From Alkalihalobacillus sp. BA299 (lineage in GTDB: Bacteria > Bacillota > Bacilli > Bacillales > Bacillaceae_F), in NCBI RefSeq assembly GCF_017745675.1, contig NZ_JAFLJM010000002.1, positions 310,001 to 374,000 of the forward strand: a stretch of 64,000 bases of DNA, written 5' to 3'. The notes below the pieces were generated by a model. The model was not told where the DNA came from. It did not search any database and worked only from the letters and a program-made list of their open reading frames with translations. Below are positions 1 to 9,875 of this stretch, piece after piece. A program made the position numbers and the translations under genes. Within the stretch, counting starts at the first letter, position 1. Every line of letters starts with the position of its first letter.

Positions 1-7
1 TTATCAT
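1..7 (-). CDS. Start of a further minus-strand gene, cut by window edge
   Basis: An ATG (complement of 5-7) follows a clean GGAGGA ribosome-binding site (complement of 13-18) with a five-base spacer. Only two codons lie in the window, so no product can be named. It shows that the exopolysaccharide operon continues beyond base 1. The flippase that a Wzy-type pathway needs is missing from the window and could lie there. Confidence 0.55.
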
Positions 8-113
8 AATAATCCTCCATATAATATTTAAGATTTATATCATCAAAGTTGGTATAAAATAACTTTTTGAAAATATTTATTACATTAATTTATACTAAAT
101 TTTTTTCTGAGAT

Positions 114-1538
114 TTACTTTTTAATTGATATCGCTTTTTTATTAATTTTTGAACAAAAAAACCAAATTATAATGATCGCTGGTAATTGGGTTAAAACTTT
201 AATTTGAATTTCAGTAGATAACGGATTAGTTACATATAAGCACAGCATTGAATATACTACTATATTGCCCTCAGGGATCTTTATTTTCCTATTTTTATAA
301 AAACCAACTAGTTTTTCATAAAAAAACCTGACTGTTAGTCCACTTATAGCTGCAAATATAATGACCCCAATCCATTTGAAATTCAAATATCCATAGCCAA
401 AAATTCCTGGCGGTAAGCCGTATCCTTGACCTCCACCTAGAACAAGCTCACCTACAATAGCTGATTCTGCTATTATAGGTTTATTCTCATAAATCCCCCT
501 TGGTATTGGGGCCAAAAAGAGATTAATTAAAGGCCTACCTAAAAGTAACTTACTTTCATCTGCATCAACAACGTAAATAGAAGCAGCAGTAATATCATCA
601 TGCCTCACATCTTCAATAACATTTACAACTCTAGTGAAAAAAGGTTCGCTTTCTGCACTAACTTCGCCTAACAATCTAAATTCACCGTATATTTGGTAAA
701 ATATCACTAATATCAAACCTATTAATGTAAGTTTCTTCAAATTTACCTTTTTATAATAATAGTTGTAAAATACCAAAAGTGGGAGCAAGGTTGAAAAAAT
801 GATATAGCCTCTATCACCTAATATAACTCCCAGAAATATCTGGAAAAAAACCATAAATATTGCTATTTTCTTTTTTCTTTTTATTAATAAAAGAAGTGCT
901 GCTACTGTCCCATATTTAAGAAGGACTATAAAATATGCTAAGCCTGAATACAAATCTACTCTACGAGCAATATTATTAAACATATAGCTGATTGACCCAA
1001 CATTCAATATTATGAAAATAAATGCTACTAACATAATTAATATAAATAGAATTGATACAGTATAGCTATTTTTTTTTATATAAAACTTTGTTGGGGTTAA
1101 AGACTTATTATCATTTGTTTTATAAAAACTAAAAAAATACATTACCAGCAAACCTAAACAATTAATGGCTACAGTTTTTATATAAAGTTCTTGAACTGTA
1201 TTTTCATCTAGATACCATAAATAATAATTTTCTAGTGGAATAATTCCACTTCCTGAAAAAATAATTGAAATTGCTTGAATTGCAATAAATGGCATATTCA
1301 AGCATAAGGGGTGAGTCCAATTAAAACCCGTCAAAAATATAGGCATTATAGCAATAACAAAAAAAATCCAACCTGATATAGTTAATACAGTAATTTCTCC
1401 ACCAATCAAAGGGAAAAAAAGAATAATCATACCTACAAATACATTTATAAGTATAAATGTTAAATGGGATTTCTTAACTTCCCAGTGGTAATTCGAGACT
1501 AAATGATTTTGATAATGTCCCTGAATTCTCCCCTGCAT
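114..1538 (-). CDS. Wzy-like oligosaccharide repeat-unit polymerase
   Basis: This 474-residue integral membrane protein has about eleven hydrophobic segments spread over its whole length and a longer hydrophilic stretch around residues 290-370, the usual layout of O-antigen/exopolysaccharide repeat polymerases. Such enzymes join lipid-linked repeat units on the outer face of the membrane. The family has little sequence conservation, so the call rests on topology, length and position in a locus with an initiating transferase and glycosyltransferases. The start has an AAAGGA-type ribosome site nine bases upstream. It lies 36 bases after the preceding gene, consistent with one operon. A ligase of similar topology is the main alternative. 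Confidence 0.75.
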   Translation of the reverse strand: MQGRIQGHYQNHLVSNYHWEVKKSHLTFILINVFVGMIILFFPLIGGEITVLTISGWIFFVIAIMPIFLTGFNWTHPLCLNMPFIAIQAISIIFSGSGIIPLENYYLWYLDENTVQELYIKTVAINCLGLLVMYFFSFYKTNDNKSLTPTKFYIKKNSYTVSILFILIMLVAFIFIILNVGSISYMFNNIARRVDLYSGLAYFIVLLKYGTVAALLLLIKRKKKIAIFMVFFQIFLGVILGDRGYIIFSTLLPLLVFYNYYYKKVNLKKLTLIGLILVIFYQIYGEFRLLGEVSAESEPFFTRVVNVIEDVRHDDITAASIYVVDADESKLLLGRPLINLFLAPIPRGIYENKPIIAESAIVGELVLGGGQGYGLPPGIFGYGYLNFKWIGVIIFAAISGLTVRFFYEKLVGFYKNRKIKIPEGNIVVYSMLCLYVTNPLSTEIQIKVLTQLPAIIIIWFFCSKINKKAISIKK

Positions 1539-1574
1539 AAGTACCTATCCTTTCTGTGTTTTCAAAGACATATA

Positions 1575-3026
1575 TCATACTTTCTGTGCTTTAGTTCTAT
1601 ACATCTCATCGACTTCTTCTGGTAAATCTATATAGATACCTTCCTGTTCCTGCCTTAATGAATAGTTACCAGCTTTAATGACTTGAATTTCTTCTTCAGA
1701 TAATAAATTCTTTATCCATTCCTTAGATTCTATTAATTTTTTTTCTGATATAAATTCATCACTGTTCTTATATTCATCCCATCTATTAGCAGCAAAGTTT
1801 GATACAGGATTATCTAACTTTAACTTCTCTTTAGTAAAGTATCCCATTTTAATTAAGGAATTTTTTATGAAAGGAATAACACAATAAAGATCGCCTTTTA
1901 TTTTATCAAAAAAATTATAACGCAACTTATTTACTTGTGCATTTTCAGCAATTTCAATTAACGCTATTGCAGAACGCAAGAGTGAATTTCCATACGGTTT
2001 GTACATTATATTTGATAGATTCTCATAATCTATTTTCTTGTTCTTAAATTGTTTATCCTCACATAAGCTTTTTAAAATGGTGTTGAACTCTTTTTCACTA
2101 ATCCAGTTAAAAAGTTTATAATGTACTTGTTCCATTTCTAGAGGACGTTTTATCAAGTCTAAATTAAAATATGGTTTTTTGGATAAAATAACTTCAAAAA
2201 CAGAAGTAGAGGTAAAAGAAAAAACTACACTTGAACTTAATAGATCTTTACTAAATTCGTTTTCACCTGTTATATATATATTAGAAATAGGATTTAATTC
2301 TTGGTATGGTTCCGAGGGTTCCCCAGGGTGTTTTCTTACCAAAAAGTCAATATCCGGAAAATTCATGGCAGCTTTTTTAGTCCAATTAACACAATTCTGT
2401 CTAGCTGTCTGATAAAGTTTATGAGCTTGATATTTAAAGTTCACTTTGTATTTTTTTTGGAAGTCGTTCCAATCTTGGTCGTTCAAATCTCCTAAACGAA
2501 AATCCGAAACAATCAAAACTTTTGTACGATTGCTATTGTCTATATAAGATTTATCAGATTGTAACCTTTTAACTAAATCCAACTTTGGGTTTCCAGTAAT
2601 AAAAATGTTTTCAGGTTTAACTTTACTATGAGCAACTAATTTTTCGGCAAAATCTCTTCCCCAAACCAAATGTGCCGAAATATGACGATTATAGGCTTTA
2701 TATTTCGCTGTGTTTAATTTTTCTCTGTAAAACTCATTCGAGAAGATTTGTTCTGAGTGATTTACCACTAAATGTGATTTTGTTCTTGTTGCCCTAGATA
2801 AAATTGATGGTGTTCTACTAACATTGTAGCTTGGTGTAAATGTCACATCTACATTATCTATTGTTCTTTCGAAAAAATCATATCTATTTTCTCTAACTGA
2901 AAAATCTTGGTGCTCTATTTTTATGTTACACTGTCTTCCCTCAAAACTTAACTCAGCTAAATGAGCCATATAAGAATATATATTAAGTTCTCTTGTAACA
3001 TGATCTACTAATAAATTTATTTTCAT
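1575..3026 (-). CDS. GT-B-like glycosyl/glycerophosphate-transferase-like protein
   Basis: The protein has 483 residues and no membrane segment. The N-terminal half reads as a Rossmann-type fold. The stretch SSSVVFSFTSTSVFEVIL near residue 265, followed by SKKPYFN, resembles the donor-binding region of CDP-glycerol glycerophosphotransferase/surface-carbohydrate GT-B enzymes, where an S/T-rich loop is followed by a helix with a conserved E. The last 110 residues are a charged extension that I do not recognise. The ATG overlaps the stop of the upstream glycosyltransferase in an ATGA arrangement, so translation is probably coupled. It probably transfers a sugar or polyol-phosphate to the lipid-linked repeat unit; the exact donor cannot be read from sequence. 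Confidence 0.6.
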   Translation of the reverse strand: MKINLLVDHVTRELNIYSYMAHLAELSFEGRQCNIKIEHQDFSVRENRYDFFERTIDNVDVTFTPSYNVSRTPSILSRATRTKSHLVVNHSEQIFSNEFYREKLNTAKYKAYNRHISAHLVWGRDFAEKLVAHSKVKPENIFITGNPKLDLVKRLQSDKSYIDNSNRTKVLIVSDFRLGDLNDQDWNDFQKKYKVNFKYQAHKLYQTARQNCVNWTKKAAMNFPDIDFLVRKHPGEPSEPYQELNPISNIYITGENEFSKDLLSSSVVFSFTSTSVFEVILSKKPYFNLDLIKRPLEMEQVHYKLFNWISEKEFNTILKSLCEDKQFKNKKIDYENLSNIMYKPYGNSLLRSAIALIEIAENAQVNKLRYNFFDKIKGDLYCVIPFIKNSLIKMGYFTKEKLKLDNPVSNFAANRWDEYKNSDEFISEKKLIESKEWIKNLLSEEEIQVIKAGNYSLRQEQEGIYIDLPEEVDEMYRTKAQKV

Positions 3027-4237
3027 GGACTAGACACACCGTCCTCGTATTCCTTTAAATTAATTTTTTCTACATTTTCTTTAAAATTCATATAATAATC
3101 CGCTCTTCTTTTATCTAATACATCTTTAGAATAATTGTTAGCAAAATGGAAGTTTCTTTCAGATTGTTGAAGTTTTATTTTTTTGGAAGCAATTAATTGT
3201 TCAATCTTATTAGCTAAGTCAATGCTATCACCTTTTTTATGAATGAATTCTTCATCTAACAATTCTGGGATTCCTGCTGTATTAGAGCCCACCGCAGGAC
3301 ACCCTCTCGACATTGCTTCAATCAATGCTCTTGGTAATCCCTCCTGCTTGCTAGGTTGAATATATATATTAATCTCATCTAGCCATTCTAACACTGCTTT
3401 CCCACTAGGTAGCGTACCAACGAAAAAGACTTTATCCTCAACACCTAATTCTCGGGCGTATTTCTCCCATACTACCTTGTCGCCAGAGCCTAATATGTGT
3501 AACTCAATATTTTTATATGTTTCAGATAAATTTTTTATAGCCTCCATAGCAAGGTCAAATCCTTTAAATCTACTACCCAAAGAACCAATCATCCCAATTT
3601 TAATTACTTTATTTTTATTAAATCTTTGGTTATTTATTTGTCGGCTTTCTAGAACTTCATTTTGGGGGCGAATAATTTCTACATTTGAACAATTTATAGT
3701 AACTCCTCTTGTTGGATATCTTTCTTGTAGAAACGTATCTGTTACGTAAAGAACAAATGGTGCTTTTTTAACAATTTTCTTCATTTTCATGAATTCATAA
3801 GGTGCTAAGATTTTCCCTTCTATATTCCCATAGTTCCACAATGAATCCCAAGGACATCCTACTACTTCCACTGCATAAGGAATATTATTTTTTACTGCAG
3901 CATTTACTGCTATATAACCTATTGAACTTGGTAATCTTGCTATTACACAATCAACTTTATTTACTTCTTCCTCAATTTTTTTTTTTGCTTCTAATATTCT
4001 ATAAAAGGTTTTTAAAGTCTTAAAATTTTCAATATTAATAAATTCTACTCTTTCAGTACTCGCAGGCGTAAAATTTTCTGATTTACTACTAACCTGTTTT
4101 TGCCTAGATACAAAGTTAACCGTTTCAAATACACTTGTGTATCTCTTTAATACATCACTAGGAAAAGCTCCATATCCATCAAAATAGATATTATCATATT
4201 TCAAAAATATGTTATCATGTGCAAATAATAGTTTCAT
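3023..4237 (-). CDS. GT4-family glycosyltransferase
   Basis: This 404-residue GT-B enzyme is presumed cytoplasmic. The C-terminal donor-binding half shows KIGMIGSLGSRFKGFDLAME, then ELHILGSGDK and FVGTLPSGKAV. The EX7E signature of the GT4 family lies in QEGLPRALIEAMSRGCPAVG. The N-terminal acceptor half is poorly conserved, as expected. It should add one sugar to the growing undecaprenyl-linked repeat unit. Its stop overlaps the next start by four bases. Upstream lies a 157-base AT-rich gap without an obvious terminator. Donor and acceptor sugars cannot be assigned. Confidence 0.88.
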   Translation of the reverse strand: MKLLFAHDNIFLKYDNIYFDGYGAFPSDVLKRYTSVFETVNFVSRQKQVSSKSENFTPASTERVEFINIENFKTLKTFYRILEAKKKIEEEVNKVDCVIARLPSSIGYIAVNAAVKNNIPYAVEVVGCPWDSLWNYGNIEGKILAPYEFMKMKKIVKKAPFVLYVTDTFLQERYPTRGVTINCSNVEIIRPQNEVLESRQINNQRFNKNKVIKIGMIGSLGSRFKGFDLAMEAIKNLSETYKNIELHILGSGDKVVWEKYARELGVEDKVFFVGTLPSGKAVLEWLDEINIYIQPSKQEGLPRALIEAMSRGCPAVGSNTAGIPELLDEEFIHKKGDSIDLANKIEQLIASKKIKLQQSERNFHFANNYSKDVLDKRRADYYMNFKENVEKINLKEYEDGVSSP

Positions 4238-4394
4238 ATATTTCCTCCTAGTTTAGCTTATTTTGACTTCATCATTTCGTATAAATTATTAAATTAAACA
4301 TGGCACCTAAAATATATCTCATTTATAATAGTTGAGTTTTATCATTAAAGTACCTTATAAATCTAATTTTATTTTACTTTGTTAAAAACAATAC

Positions 4395-5549
4395 TTAAAT
4401 AGTTTTTGAATTTAAAAGTTTCTTTCTATCCTCTTGAATGTATTTAAATAGTGTCCTCTGATCAAATTTTTCAACGACAAAATTTCTCGCATTCATACTC
4501 ATTAAGCTATATAATTCTTTATTATTTAGTAGTTTCTCTATTGATTCACTTAAATCTTGCCAATCTGCTTTTTTCACAATCAATCCCGTTCCGTTATTTT
4601 CCATAGCGTCTTTAGGGCCAGGTATATCAGTAACAATCACTGGAACACCCATTGCTTCAGCTTCAATTACTACACTGCCAAAACCTTCCCGATAACTAGG
4701 TAATACAAAAACATCAATTGCTGACAAATACTTTTCTACCTCACTTGTTCTACCACAATAAACAACTCTTTCTTCTTTCTTTGACCATTGAAACAACTCT
4801 TCATTAAGGGATTCTGTATTTTCATTATCACCTATTAACATTAGGACTATATTTTTTTCCTTTGCAAAAATACTTCTACAAGCAAAAAACAACTCATTAA
4901 TACCTTTATCCCGAGTAATTCTTCCAACAAACCCTATTACAAAAACATTATTTGAAATTCCATATTTATTTCTTATTTCTTCTCTCCATTTACTTTTATG
5001 TTCAATATTAAATTTTTGAAGGTTTACACCACTTGCACTGCCATTCCATACAACTGAACTTTTTTCTTTTGTATATAAACCTTCTAAATGACTAAATCTT
5101 AAATTTCCAAAACTATCAGGTTCAATCCATGTTGATAGAGAACAAACCATCTTCTCTATCTCTTTAAATAATCTTTTCTTAATTCCAGAAAAACCTACAT
5201 AAACCAATCCCCATTGGCAATACAGTCGTACAGGTATTCCAGCCAATTTTGCAGCGATACTAGCATAACATGAAGCATTTGGAGTAGAATATTGCACTAA
5301 ATCATACTTCTCTTTTTTAAAGATTACATATAGTCTTAATATAGAACTAATAGCAGATAAACTTATACCACGTTTCATTGAAACCGGAATATATTTAATA
5401 TAGTCAGGAAGTGTTTTTTCAAAACTTTCATCATAATCACATATTAAAGTAATATCATAATTACCATTTTCATGGAGATATTTAGCCGCATCAACAACAA
5501 ATGCCTTAAGTGTCATTGAAACTGTTGTAACAATACAAATCTTTTTCAA
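4395..5549 (-). CDS. GT4-family glycosyltransferase
   Basis: This 384-residue retaining glycosyltransferase has the N-terminal start KKICIVTTVSMTLKAF typical of polysaccharide GT4 enzymes. Its C-terminal half carries IGFVGRITRDKGINELF, LMLIGDNE and the EX7E motif in SYREGFGSVVIEAEAMGVP. It follows the acetyltransferase gene by about 20 bases and belongs to the same operon. In bacillosamine-type loci the enzyme in this position usually adds the second sugar to the lipid-linked diacetyl-bacillosamine. That role is inferred from gene order, not shown by sequence. Confidence 0.88.
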   Translation of the reverse strand: MKKICIVTTVSMTLKAFVVDAAKYLHENGNYDITLICDYDESFEKTLPDYIKYIPVSMKRGISLSAISSILRLYVIFKKEKYDLVQYSTPNASCYASIAAKLAGIPVRLYCQWGLVYVGFSGIKKRLFKEIEKMVCSLSTWIEPDSFGNLRFSHLEGLYTKEKSSVVWNGSASGVNLQKFNIEHKSKWREEIRNKYGISNNVFVIGFVGRITRDKGINELFFACRSIFAKEKNIVLMLIGDNENTESLNEELFQWSKKEERVVYCGRTSEVEKYLSAIDVFVLPSYREGFGSVVIEAEAMGVPVIVTDIPGPKDAMENNGTGLIVKKADWQDLSESIEKLLNNKELYSLMSMNARNFVVEKFDQRTLFKYIQEDRKKLLNSKTI

Positions 5550-5570
5550 CCTAATGCCCCCATACTGATA

Positions 5571-6203
5571 TTAATTTCTTCTTGAATGAATATTAATCGC
5601 AGGTACTCCAACATATGTCCCAGAACTAGTTATATTATTGATAACTACAGCACCCGCACCAATAATGGAACAGTTATTAATAGTTATATTATTAATTACT
5701 GCACTTCCAACTCCTAGCCATGAGTGCTTTCCTATGATTACATTCCCGGCCAAATGCACTCCAGGAGATAAATGTACGTAATCTTCAATAATGTTATCAT
5801 GATCAATGGTAACACCAGTGTTAATTATGCACCCTTTGCCGATGTGGGTACAACAGTTAATAATTGCACCAGGCATTACTACTGTTCCTGAACATATTTC
5901 AACTTGTTGACCAATTATTGAATCAGGATGAATTAAAGTAGCTATGCTTGCCCCTTTTGATTCAAGGTCCTCATAAACTTTTTTTCGTATAGAATTGTTT
6001 CCAATAGCAACAAATAAATCACAATCATTTATAAATTTAAAAGCATCTGCAGATTTGCCAATAATCTCTATACCCAAAGAAGTCTTAATATTTGAATTAT
6101 CATCTAAAAAAGCAATGGTACTCCATTTATTCATTTTTGTAGCAATGTCTGCTGCAACTTTTCCATGGCCACTCGCACCAATTATTATTAATTTATTTCT
6201 CAT
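5571..6203 (-). CDS. PglD/NeuD/EpsM-type sugar O/N-acetyltransferase
   Basis: The protein has 210 residues. The N-terminus is a small Rossmann-like sugar-binding domain beginning KLIIIGASGHGKVAADIA, the hallmark of the PglD/NeuD family. Residues about 95-205 form a left-handed beta-helix of hexapeptide repeats with the expected active-site His in TIDHDNIIEDYVHLSPG. In the bacillosamine pathway PglD acetylates the 4-amino group of the UDP-sugar made by the aminotransferase, using acetyl-CoA. The neighbours are exactly the other three enzymes of that route, which supports the assignment. The start overlaps the end of the upstream transferase gene by four bases. Confidence 0.88.
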   Translation of the reverse strand: MRNKLIIIGASGHGKVAADIATKMNKWSTIAFLDDNSNIKTSLGIEIIGKSADAFKFINDCDLFVAIGNNSIRKKVYEDLESKGASIATLIHPDSIIGQQVEICSGTVVMPGAIINCCTHIGKGCIINTGVTIDHDNIIEDYVHLSPGVHLAGNVIIGKHSWLGVGSAVINNITINNCSIIGAGAVVINNITSSGTYVGVPAINIHSRRN

Positions 6204-6856
6204 ATCTTTAGTTTTTCCTTTTCATTCCCTTTAAAAGGTTCCATCGTTGCAGAAGTTTCAGAGTTAATTCCTTCCCTTACAAGTACCTTTTTAATTGTTA
6301 AAAAAATAATAGAGAAATCCCTTAAAAAAGTTACATTATCTACATAATCTATATCAAGATTAAATCTCTCTTCCCAACTTATTCCATTTCTTCCGTTTAC
6401 CTGTGCGAGCCCCGATAGTCCTGGTCTTACTTCATGGCGTCGTTTTTGATGACCATCATATAGAGATAAATACTGTACTAACAAAGGTCTTGGTCCTATG
6501 ATAGACATATCTCCTTTCAATATATTAAATAATTCAGGAAGTTCATCTAAGGATGTAGAACGTAAAAACCTTCCGAATTTTGTAAGCCGTTTACTATCAG
6601 GAAGTAATTCACCTTTTTCGTTTCTTTCATCAGTCATAGTTCTAAATTTATACATTTTAAAGATTTTTTCATTTAATCCGGGCCTTTCTTGTGTAAAGAA
6701 GACTGGACTTCCTAGTTTAAGTCTTATTAGAGAAGCAACTACTAAAAGAACTGGACTTAAAGCAATAATAGCAATTAAAGAAAGAATAAAATCCAAAGGT
6801 CTTTTTATAAGTCTTTTATATATATTGTTTTTATAAAGTTTCATTACTTTAACCAC
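6200..6856 (-). CDS. Initiating sugar-1-phosphate transferase (PglC/EpsL type)
   Basis: The protein has 218 residues and belongs to the monotopic bacterial sugar transferase family. A single re-entrant hydrophobic helix at about residues 18-40 precedes the catalytic part with MYKFRTMTDERNEKGELL, the DELPELFNILKGDMSIIGPRP core and RPGLSGLAQVNGRN. It moves a sugar-1-phosphate from UDP-sugar to undecaprenyl phosphate at the cytoplasmic membrane face, starting the repeat unit. Its size, without the N-terminal four-helix extension of WcaJ/WbaP proteins, matches PglC. Position among dehydratase, aminotransferase and acetyltransferase genes suggests diacetyl-bacillosamine or a close relative as substrate. 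The gene overlaps both neighbours slightly. Confidence 0.9.
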   Translation of the reverse strand: MVKVMKLYKNNIYKRLIKRPLDFILSLIAIIALSPVLLVVASLIRLKLGSPVFFTQERPGLNEKIFKMYKFRTMTDERNEKGELLPDSKRLTKFGRFLRSTSLDELPELFNILKGDMSIIGPRPLLVQYLSLYDGHQKRRHEVRPGLSGLAQVNGRNGISWEERFNLDIDYVDNVTFLRDFSIIFLTIKKVLVREGINSETSATMEPFKGNEKEKLKI

Positions 6857-7959
6857 AATCCTTTTATGATATCTGTGACTCTTTCCAAATCTTCATCAGT
6901 CATTTTAGTATCAGATGGTAAGCATAAACCACTTGCAAATAACTTTTCTGATACGTCTGTACCAATAAAATCATACTTCTCGAACAAAGGCTGTAGATGC
7001 ATCGGTTTCCATATTGGCCTTGCCTCTATATTCTCCCTTTCCAAAGCTTCCATAACATCTATTGGTTTTATATTGCCACTTAAAGTCATTGAACTTAGCC
7101 AATAATTTGGTTGATCCCAATCATTGCTAGGCATAAATTTAACACCATCGAGGTTACTAAGTTTTCGCTTATAATATTGGAAAATATATTGCTTCTTTTT
7201 AACTCTTTGGTCTAAAATTTTAAGTTGGCCTCTACCAATACCCGCTAATACATTACTCATTCGATAATTAAAGCCTAATTCGCTATGTTGGTAGTGTCTA
7301 GCTTGGTCCCTTGCTTGAGTAGCCCAAAACTTCACTTTTTCTACTCTTTCTGTATTATCTGAAACTAACATTCCTCCACCAGATGTTGTAATTATTTTGT
7401 TCCCATTAAAAGAGAAGATACCATAATCACCAAAAGTACCAGTGTGCTTACCTTTATAATAAGTACCTAAACTCTCAGCAGCATCCTCAATTAACACTAC
7501 ATTATTTTTTTTGCAAAGTGCTAGAATTTTATCCATATCTGCAGAAATCCCATAAAGATGAACTACAATTACTGCTTTAACATCAGGATACCTTTCAAAA
7601 GCTTGTTCAAGAGCTTTAGGACACATGTTCCATGTACCATACTCACTATCTATAAAAACAGGAATTGCATTTTGATAGATTATTGGATTTGCAGTTGCAG
7701 TGAAGGTTAATGTTGGACAAAAAACTATATCTCCTTCGCCAACACCAGCAGCCTTTAAAGCCAAGTGAATAGCTCCAGTACCTGAAGAAAGTGCAGCTGC
7801 GGCTTTGGAACCCACCTTAATTGCTAGTTCTTTTTCAAATTCATTTACATTTTCGCCAAGAGGGGCAATCCAGTTTGTATCAAATGCATTATTAACGTAC
7901 TCTAATTCATAGCCTTCATCACTCATATGAGGTGAAGAAAGAAATATTCTATCTCCCAT
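6844..7959 (-). CDS. DegT/DnrJ/EryC1 PLP sugar aminotransferase (PglE/EpsN type)
   Basis: This 371-residue aspartate-aminotransferase-fold enzyme shows the family landmarks: ALSSGTGAIHLALKAAGVG near residue 58 for cofactor phosphate binding, EDAAESLG near 157, and the internal aldimine lysine in FSFNGNKIITTSGGG near 188. It would convert UDP-4-keto-6-deoxy-GlcNAc, made by the dehydratase upstream, into the 4-amino sugar that the acetyltransferase then modifies. The start MGDRIFLSSPHMSDEG is typical of the PglE/EpsN group. The gene sits about 90 bases after the dehydratase and overlaps the transferase gene by 13 bases. Confidence 0.92.
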   Translation of the reverse strand: MGDRIFLSSPHMSDEGYELEYVNNAFDTNWIAPLGENVNEFEKELAIKVGSKAAAALSSGTGAIHLALKAAGVGEGDIVFCPTLTFTATANPIIYQNAIPVFIDSEYGTWNMCPKALEQAFERYPDVKAVIVVHLYGISADMDKILALCKKNNVVLIEDAAESLGTYYKGKHTGTFGDYGIFSFNGNKIITTSGGGMLVSDNTERVEKVKFWATQARDQARHYQHSELGFNYRMSNVLAGIGRGQLKILDQRVKKKQYIFQYYKRKLSNLDGVKFMPSNDWDQPNYWLSSMTLSGNIKPIDVMEALERENIEARPIWKPMHLQPLFEKYDFIGTDVSEKLFASGLCLPSDTKMTDEDLERVTDIIKGLWLK

Positions 7960-8051
7960 TGTTCAAAAACTTCCTTCCTCTATCAAAATCATTAGTGGTT
8001 TGTTAGTAAATAGTCCAACTTTTATTAATGATGCTAACCCCTCATAATTAC

Positions 8052-9875
8052 TTACACAGAAATAGCTTCCTTCTTAGCAACTTCTTTATTACCTAAACTC
8101 AACAATCTATTTCTTAAGTCTTCTATATTCAGCATATAGTAGGTATCAATTATTTCGTTTATCTCACCAATGTATAGGGTAGCTGTTTTTCCCACATAAA
8201 TTTTTGGCCATATCTGTTCATCATGTACCTCATCTTTACCAAGTAGCTCTTCAAACATCTTCTCTCCAGGTCGAATACCACTGAACTTTATTCCAATATC
8301 ATCTACTGAATAACCTGAAAGTTTTATCAAATTCTTTGCTAAATCAACAATCTTAACTGGCTCTCCCATATCAAGCACAAAGATCTCTCCACCTTGTGCA
8401 AGCGCACCAGCTTGAATCACAAGACGTGAGGCCTCTGGAATCGTCATAAAGTAACGAACCATATCTGGATGTGTAACTGTTACTGGTCCACCAGCCTGGA
8501 TTTGCTTTTTAAACAATGGAATAACACTTCCACGACTTCCAAGAACATTTCCAAACCGCACTGCTACAAAACGCGTATTATCGCTTACTGTATCCATATG
8601 TTGTACAAGCATTTCCGCTAAACGCTTAGTTGCTCCCATAACACTTGTTGGATTTACTGCTTTATCAGTAGAAACCATGACAAATGTTTGTACCTTGAAT
8701 ACATTCGCGGCTTCTGCGATATTTTTTGTACCAATGATGTTATTTTTCACAGCTTCTTCTGGATTTCGTTCCATTAATGGAACATGCTTATGTGCTGCTG
8801 CATGATAAACAACATCTGGTTGGTGTTTATCAATAATCGCAAACATTTTGTGGCGATCTTGAACATCTGCAATTTCTGTTTCAATTGTAACTTGACCCTG
8901 GTAGATTGATCTTAATTCCAATTCAATATTATAAATACTATTTTCCCCGTGCCCTAACAATACTAGTTTAGCAGGGTTAAATTTCGAAACTTGACGACAG
9001 ATTTCAGATCCAATTGAACCACCTGCACCTGTAACAAGAATAACTCGATTTGTGATAGATTCAGCAATACTAGACATATCAAGCTTTACCGGTTCACGAC
9101 CAAGTAAGTCTTCTACTTCTACATCACGGAAGTTACTTACCGATACTTTACCTGTCATTAAATCTTCTATCATCGGTAAAATCTTGGTCTTCGCTTTTGT
9201 TTTCGAACATTCACTAAAGATCTTGTTTAATTCCACTTTACTTAAGGAAGGTATAGCTATAACAACATTTTGTATATCCAATTCATTTACTGTTTCTTCT
9301 AGTTTGTCCACACCAGCGACAACCGGAACTCCCATAATTTCAAGGCGATGCTTCTTTTCATCGTCATCAATAAAAGCAACTGGATTTAAATCAGCAGCTC
9401 TATTTTGTAAGAGCTGTCGAACAACCATTGTTCCTGCAGAACCTGCTCCGACAACTAATGTACGTTGACGGGTATCATCACGTTTTACAAATAAATCACG
9501 ATAGATTCTCCACGAGAAACGAGATCCACCAATTAACAAAAAGTGAAGTGTCCACGTGACTAATAATGTGCGGATATATAAATCTTGGAATATGATGATC
9601 TGGATGATGGCAGTAATTATAACCGACAAAGTTATGGCCTTAAAAATTGTTACCAATTCACCTATACTTGCATATTCCCATGCTTTTCGATATAGCTTAA
9701 ACCATAATGCAAAAACATGATGACTCACTAATAACGCTACTGAACTAACTAACAACACCGGCATGGAAAATATAACAAACTCAGTGTTTAAGAAGAAGTG
9801 ACTTACATAAATTGCCATCAGGACAATTGTAGAGTCTATAATAAGAAGAAGACCTAATCTATTCCGATAACTCAT
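8052..9875 (-). CDS. Membrane UDP-GlcNAc 4,6-dehydratase (PglF/EpsC/CapD type), copy 1
   Basis: This 607-residue protein has four transmembrane helices in the first 120 residues, a CoA-binding-like Rossmann domain (VVGAGSAGTMVVRQLL) and a C-terminal SDR catalytic domain with VLVTGAGGSIGSEICRQV-type nucleotide-binding motif, AAAHKHVPLMERNP and STDKAVNPTSVMGATKR. The MxxxK pair in the last motif is the PglF-type replacement of the usual YxxxK. It makes UDP-4-keto-6-deoxy sugar for the aminotransferase directly downstream. Start ATG has an AAAGGTGG ribosome site. A second copy lies at 12072, and the two agree closely over their full length. This copy heads its own transcription unit behind a long leader. 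Confidence 0.92.
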   Translation of the reverse strand: MSYRNRLGLLLIIDSTIVLMAIYVSHFFLNTEFVIFSMPVLLVSSVALLVSHHVFALWFKLYRKAWEYASIGELVTIFKAITLSVIITAIIQIIIFQDLYIRTLLVTWTLHFLLIGGSRFSWRIYRDLFVKRDDTRQRTLVVGAGSAGTMVVRQLLQNRAADLNPVAFIDDDEKKHRLEIMGVPVVAGVDKLEETVNELDIQNVVIAIPSLSKVELNKIFSECSKTKAKTKILPMIEDLMTGKVSVSNFRDVEVEDLLGREPVKLDMSSIAESITNRVILVTGAGGSIGSEICRQVSKFNPAKLVLLGHGENSIYNIELELRSIYQGQVTIETEIADVQDRHKMFAIIDKHQPDVVYHAAAHKHVPLMERNPEEAVKNNIIGTKNIAEAANVFKVQTFVMVSTDKAVNPTSVMGATKRLAEMLVQHMDTVSDNTRFVAVRFGNVLGSRGSVIPLFKKQIQAGGPVTVTHPDMVRYFMTIPEASRLVIQAGALAQGGEIFVLDMGEPVKIVDLAKNLIKLSGYSVDDIGIKFSGIRPGEKMFEELLGKDEVHDEQIWPKIYVGKTATLYIGEINEIIDTYYMLNIEDLRNRLLSLGNKEVAKKEAISV